A DNA stretch of 43,629 nt from an uncultured Chlorobiaceae bacterium (GTDB lineage: Bacteria > Bacteroidota > Chlorobiia > Chlorobiales > Chlorobiaceae): positions 1 through 43,629 of the forward strand of contig CAJEXI010000027.1 of assembly GCA_903994455.1 (NCBI GenBank), in the 5' to 3' direction. Under the pieces are notes generated by a model, which was given only the letters and a program-made list of their open reading frames with translations, ran no database searches and had not been told where the DNA came from. Shown piece by piece: positions 25,001 through 28,000 of the stretch (positions within the stretch are counted from its first letter, which is position 1; every line of letters begins with the position of its first letter). Position numbers and translations under genes: made by a program.

Positions 25001-28000
25001 CGGGAGCCCAGGGTAGCTTCCAGTTGTTTTTCAAGCCTGTCTTTGGTGGTAACGGTACAGGCACGGTCAGTTTCGGAGTATCTGGCCTGAAACCCGATCA
25101 GGTGATTGACTGGAATACGATTCTGGATGCCAGCAAGCCTGAAAATATCAGCGACGAGTCCTGGGCTGTGGTTAAGGCAAATCTGATCGCAGAGCTTGGT
25201 TCGACCACCACCGACTACCAGAACAACCTTGCGGGGAATGCCACCGCTCTTGATCAACTCGAAGGCCGTACAAACGACGTTGCGGAACTTCTCAGCCTCG
25301 ATTATCTGAAAGCTGCTGACAGTGGCGCTCTCTTGCGGCCGGCGTCAATCGGAGTACTGGGTTACAGCCATACCTTTGCCTGGGATATCACCGCAACCCG
25401 CCAGTCGGATGGCAGCGTGATTGTCGAGATTGCCGGTGCACAGGAGCGTTTTCAGCATCAATCGGACGGCAGCTATACACTGGTTGGCCAGGGCAGTTCT
25501 ACCCTTACGGAAACCAGCGGTGCGTTTGAGATGCATCAGCAGGATGGTACCCGCATTGCCTTTAACCAGGATGGTGCTTTTGCTGAAATTCTTGACAGTA
25601 ATGGCCAAAGCGTTCAAGCAACGTACGATGCAGCTCATCTGACGAACGTTGTGGCCAGCAACGGCGACACCCAGAACTTCATCTATAATGCTGCAGGCCG
25701 TTTGGTACAGCAAACCGATCAGGCCGGACGTATCACCAGTTTCACCTACGATGCCGATAACCAGCATCTTCTTCAGGTTACTACCCCTCAAGGAACGACA
25801 GAGTACAGCTATGTTACTGAATCAGGCGCGGCGCAGCATCGTATCAGCAGCATCACGCTTCCGGGCGGTACGGTTGAGCACTTCGATTACGATTCAGGCG
25901 GACGATTGATTCATGAAAGCCTTAATGATGGCACCGAGTCGGTCAGCTACAGCTATGTTGGTGTCAATGAGGTCGTTGCTACCGACGCTACCGGCGCGAC
26001 CACCCGTATGTGGCTGAACGAGAGCGGCAAGATTGCCCAGGTAGAGGATGCCCTCGGCCATGTCAGCCAGTTGCGTTACGATGCCAATGGCAACATGACC
26101 GGTATTGTTCATGCCGACGGCACCTCCACAGGCATTGCGTACGATAGTGCGGGTAATCCCCTCTCCGTTCAGGACGCTCTGGGTCATACGGTTGATTTTG
26201 GCTGGGAGACGCAGTTCGGTCATCTTGCCCAGGTCGCTGATCAGCGCGGCAATGCCGTCGACTATGGCTACAACAGCCAGGGTAACCTGAACAAAATCAC
26301 CTACGCCGACAGCAGCAGCGAGAGCTACGTTTACAATGCTGACGGGTATCTGCAAGTGGCGGTCAGCCGGAGCGGCGAAAGCGTGAGCTATACCTTTGAC
26401 GGCACGGGCCATCTTACCGAAAAGAGCTATGCCGATGGTTCCAAAGCAACCTTTGCCTATGACGCACATGGCAATCTCATCAGCGCAGTTGATGCCGACA
26501 GCCATACCAGTTTTGAGTACGATGCGGCAGATCGGCTTGTCAAAACGACTGATGGTGACGGGCGCTGGTTGAGCTATCAGTATGATGCAGCAGGGCATCG
26601 CACACAGATGGCTGACCAGGCGGGGCATATTACGAATTACAGCTATAACGATCGTGGCCATCTTGCCAGCCTGACTGACGGCGACGGCCACCTGATTGCC
26701 TCTTATAGCTACGATTCGGCAGGTCACCTGAGCCGGGGTGATAATGGAAACGGCACCTGGACGACCTACGAATATGATGCTGCCGGTCAGTTGACCCACC
26801 AGGTTAACCATCGGGCTGATAGTACGGTTAACTCCCGCTTTGACTATACGTACGATGCAGTGGGCCACCGTACCAGTGAAACCACGCTGGAGGGGACGAC
26901 CAGTTATGAATACGATGCTGTCGGCCAGTTGACCAGTGCCACTCTGCAGGATGGCCACCATATAGCCTACAGCTATGATGCCGCTGGTAATCGTATAGCC
27001 GTGGTCGATGATGGTTTGACGACGAACTTCATCACCAACAATCTCAATGAGTATACCGGGGTTGGCAGTGCTACTTACACTTATGATGCCGATGGCAATT
27101 TGACCAGCAAGACGGCGAGTGGCGTTACCACTCATTATGCTTATGATGTGGAAAACCATCTGGTAGCCGTTACCACGCCGTCGGAGAGTTGGAGCTATGA
27201 ATACGATGCGCTCGGCAACCGGATTGCCAGTGTGCATGATGGCGTGCGCACTGAGTATCAGCTTGACCCGACGGGAATGGTCAATATTGCCGGGGAGTAT
27301 GACGGCAGTGGTACTCTTCTTGCAAATTACACTTATGGAGTTGGCCTCGAAAGCCAAACCCTTTCGGGCGGCAGTTCGTATTTTTACGACTACAATGCTG
27401 TCGGTTCCACAGCAGGCTTGAGCGCTTCGACAGGCGCTTATGTGAACCGGTACTCCTACCTGCCGTTTGGTGAAAAGCTCACAACCACCGAAACGGTGTC
27501 GAACTCGTTTGAGTATGTCGGGCAGTGGGGTGTTACGAATGAAGGTAACGGGCTGGACTTCATGCGGGCGAGGTATTATGACGCAGGGGATGGTCGATTT
27601 GTCTCTACTGATCCGATTGGAACGAATGGAGGAGTCAATCTGTATGCCTATAGCATGAATTCGCCGTTAAACTATGCGGATCCATCGGGTCTTGATTGCA
27701 ACACCGACACCAATGAGGGCTGGGTGAACAATCTTCTTGATTTGAAAAAATTTGGAAGTGTTTTTTCGATCGCAAAAAATCCCGTAGGCGCAATTGCAAA
27801 TGTCGTCGATCAGGTTGTTTCCCATGCCATTGGAGGAAGTTATAACCAAAGTTTGGCTCATAACTATATTGTGCCAATAGTAACAGGGGGAGCAGCGGCG
27901 GTTGGCGCTGTTGTGCTTGCAGGCAGTTTGCCTGTGACAGCAATTCCAATATTGCTTGGATTTATCGGTGGATTTGAGGCTGTTGGCGGTGCAGTAACCA

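Noticed and set aside
25894..27357. Long minus-strand reading frame (487 codons) opposite the RHS repeats
   Set aside because: Antisense to a highly characteristic YD-repeat coding sequence. Its open frame follows from the repetitive codon use.
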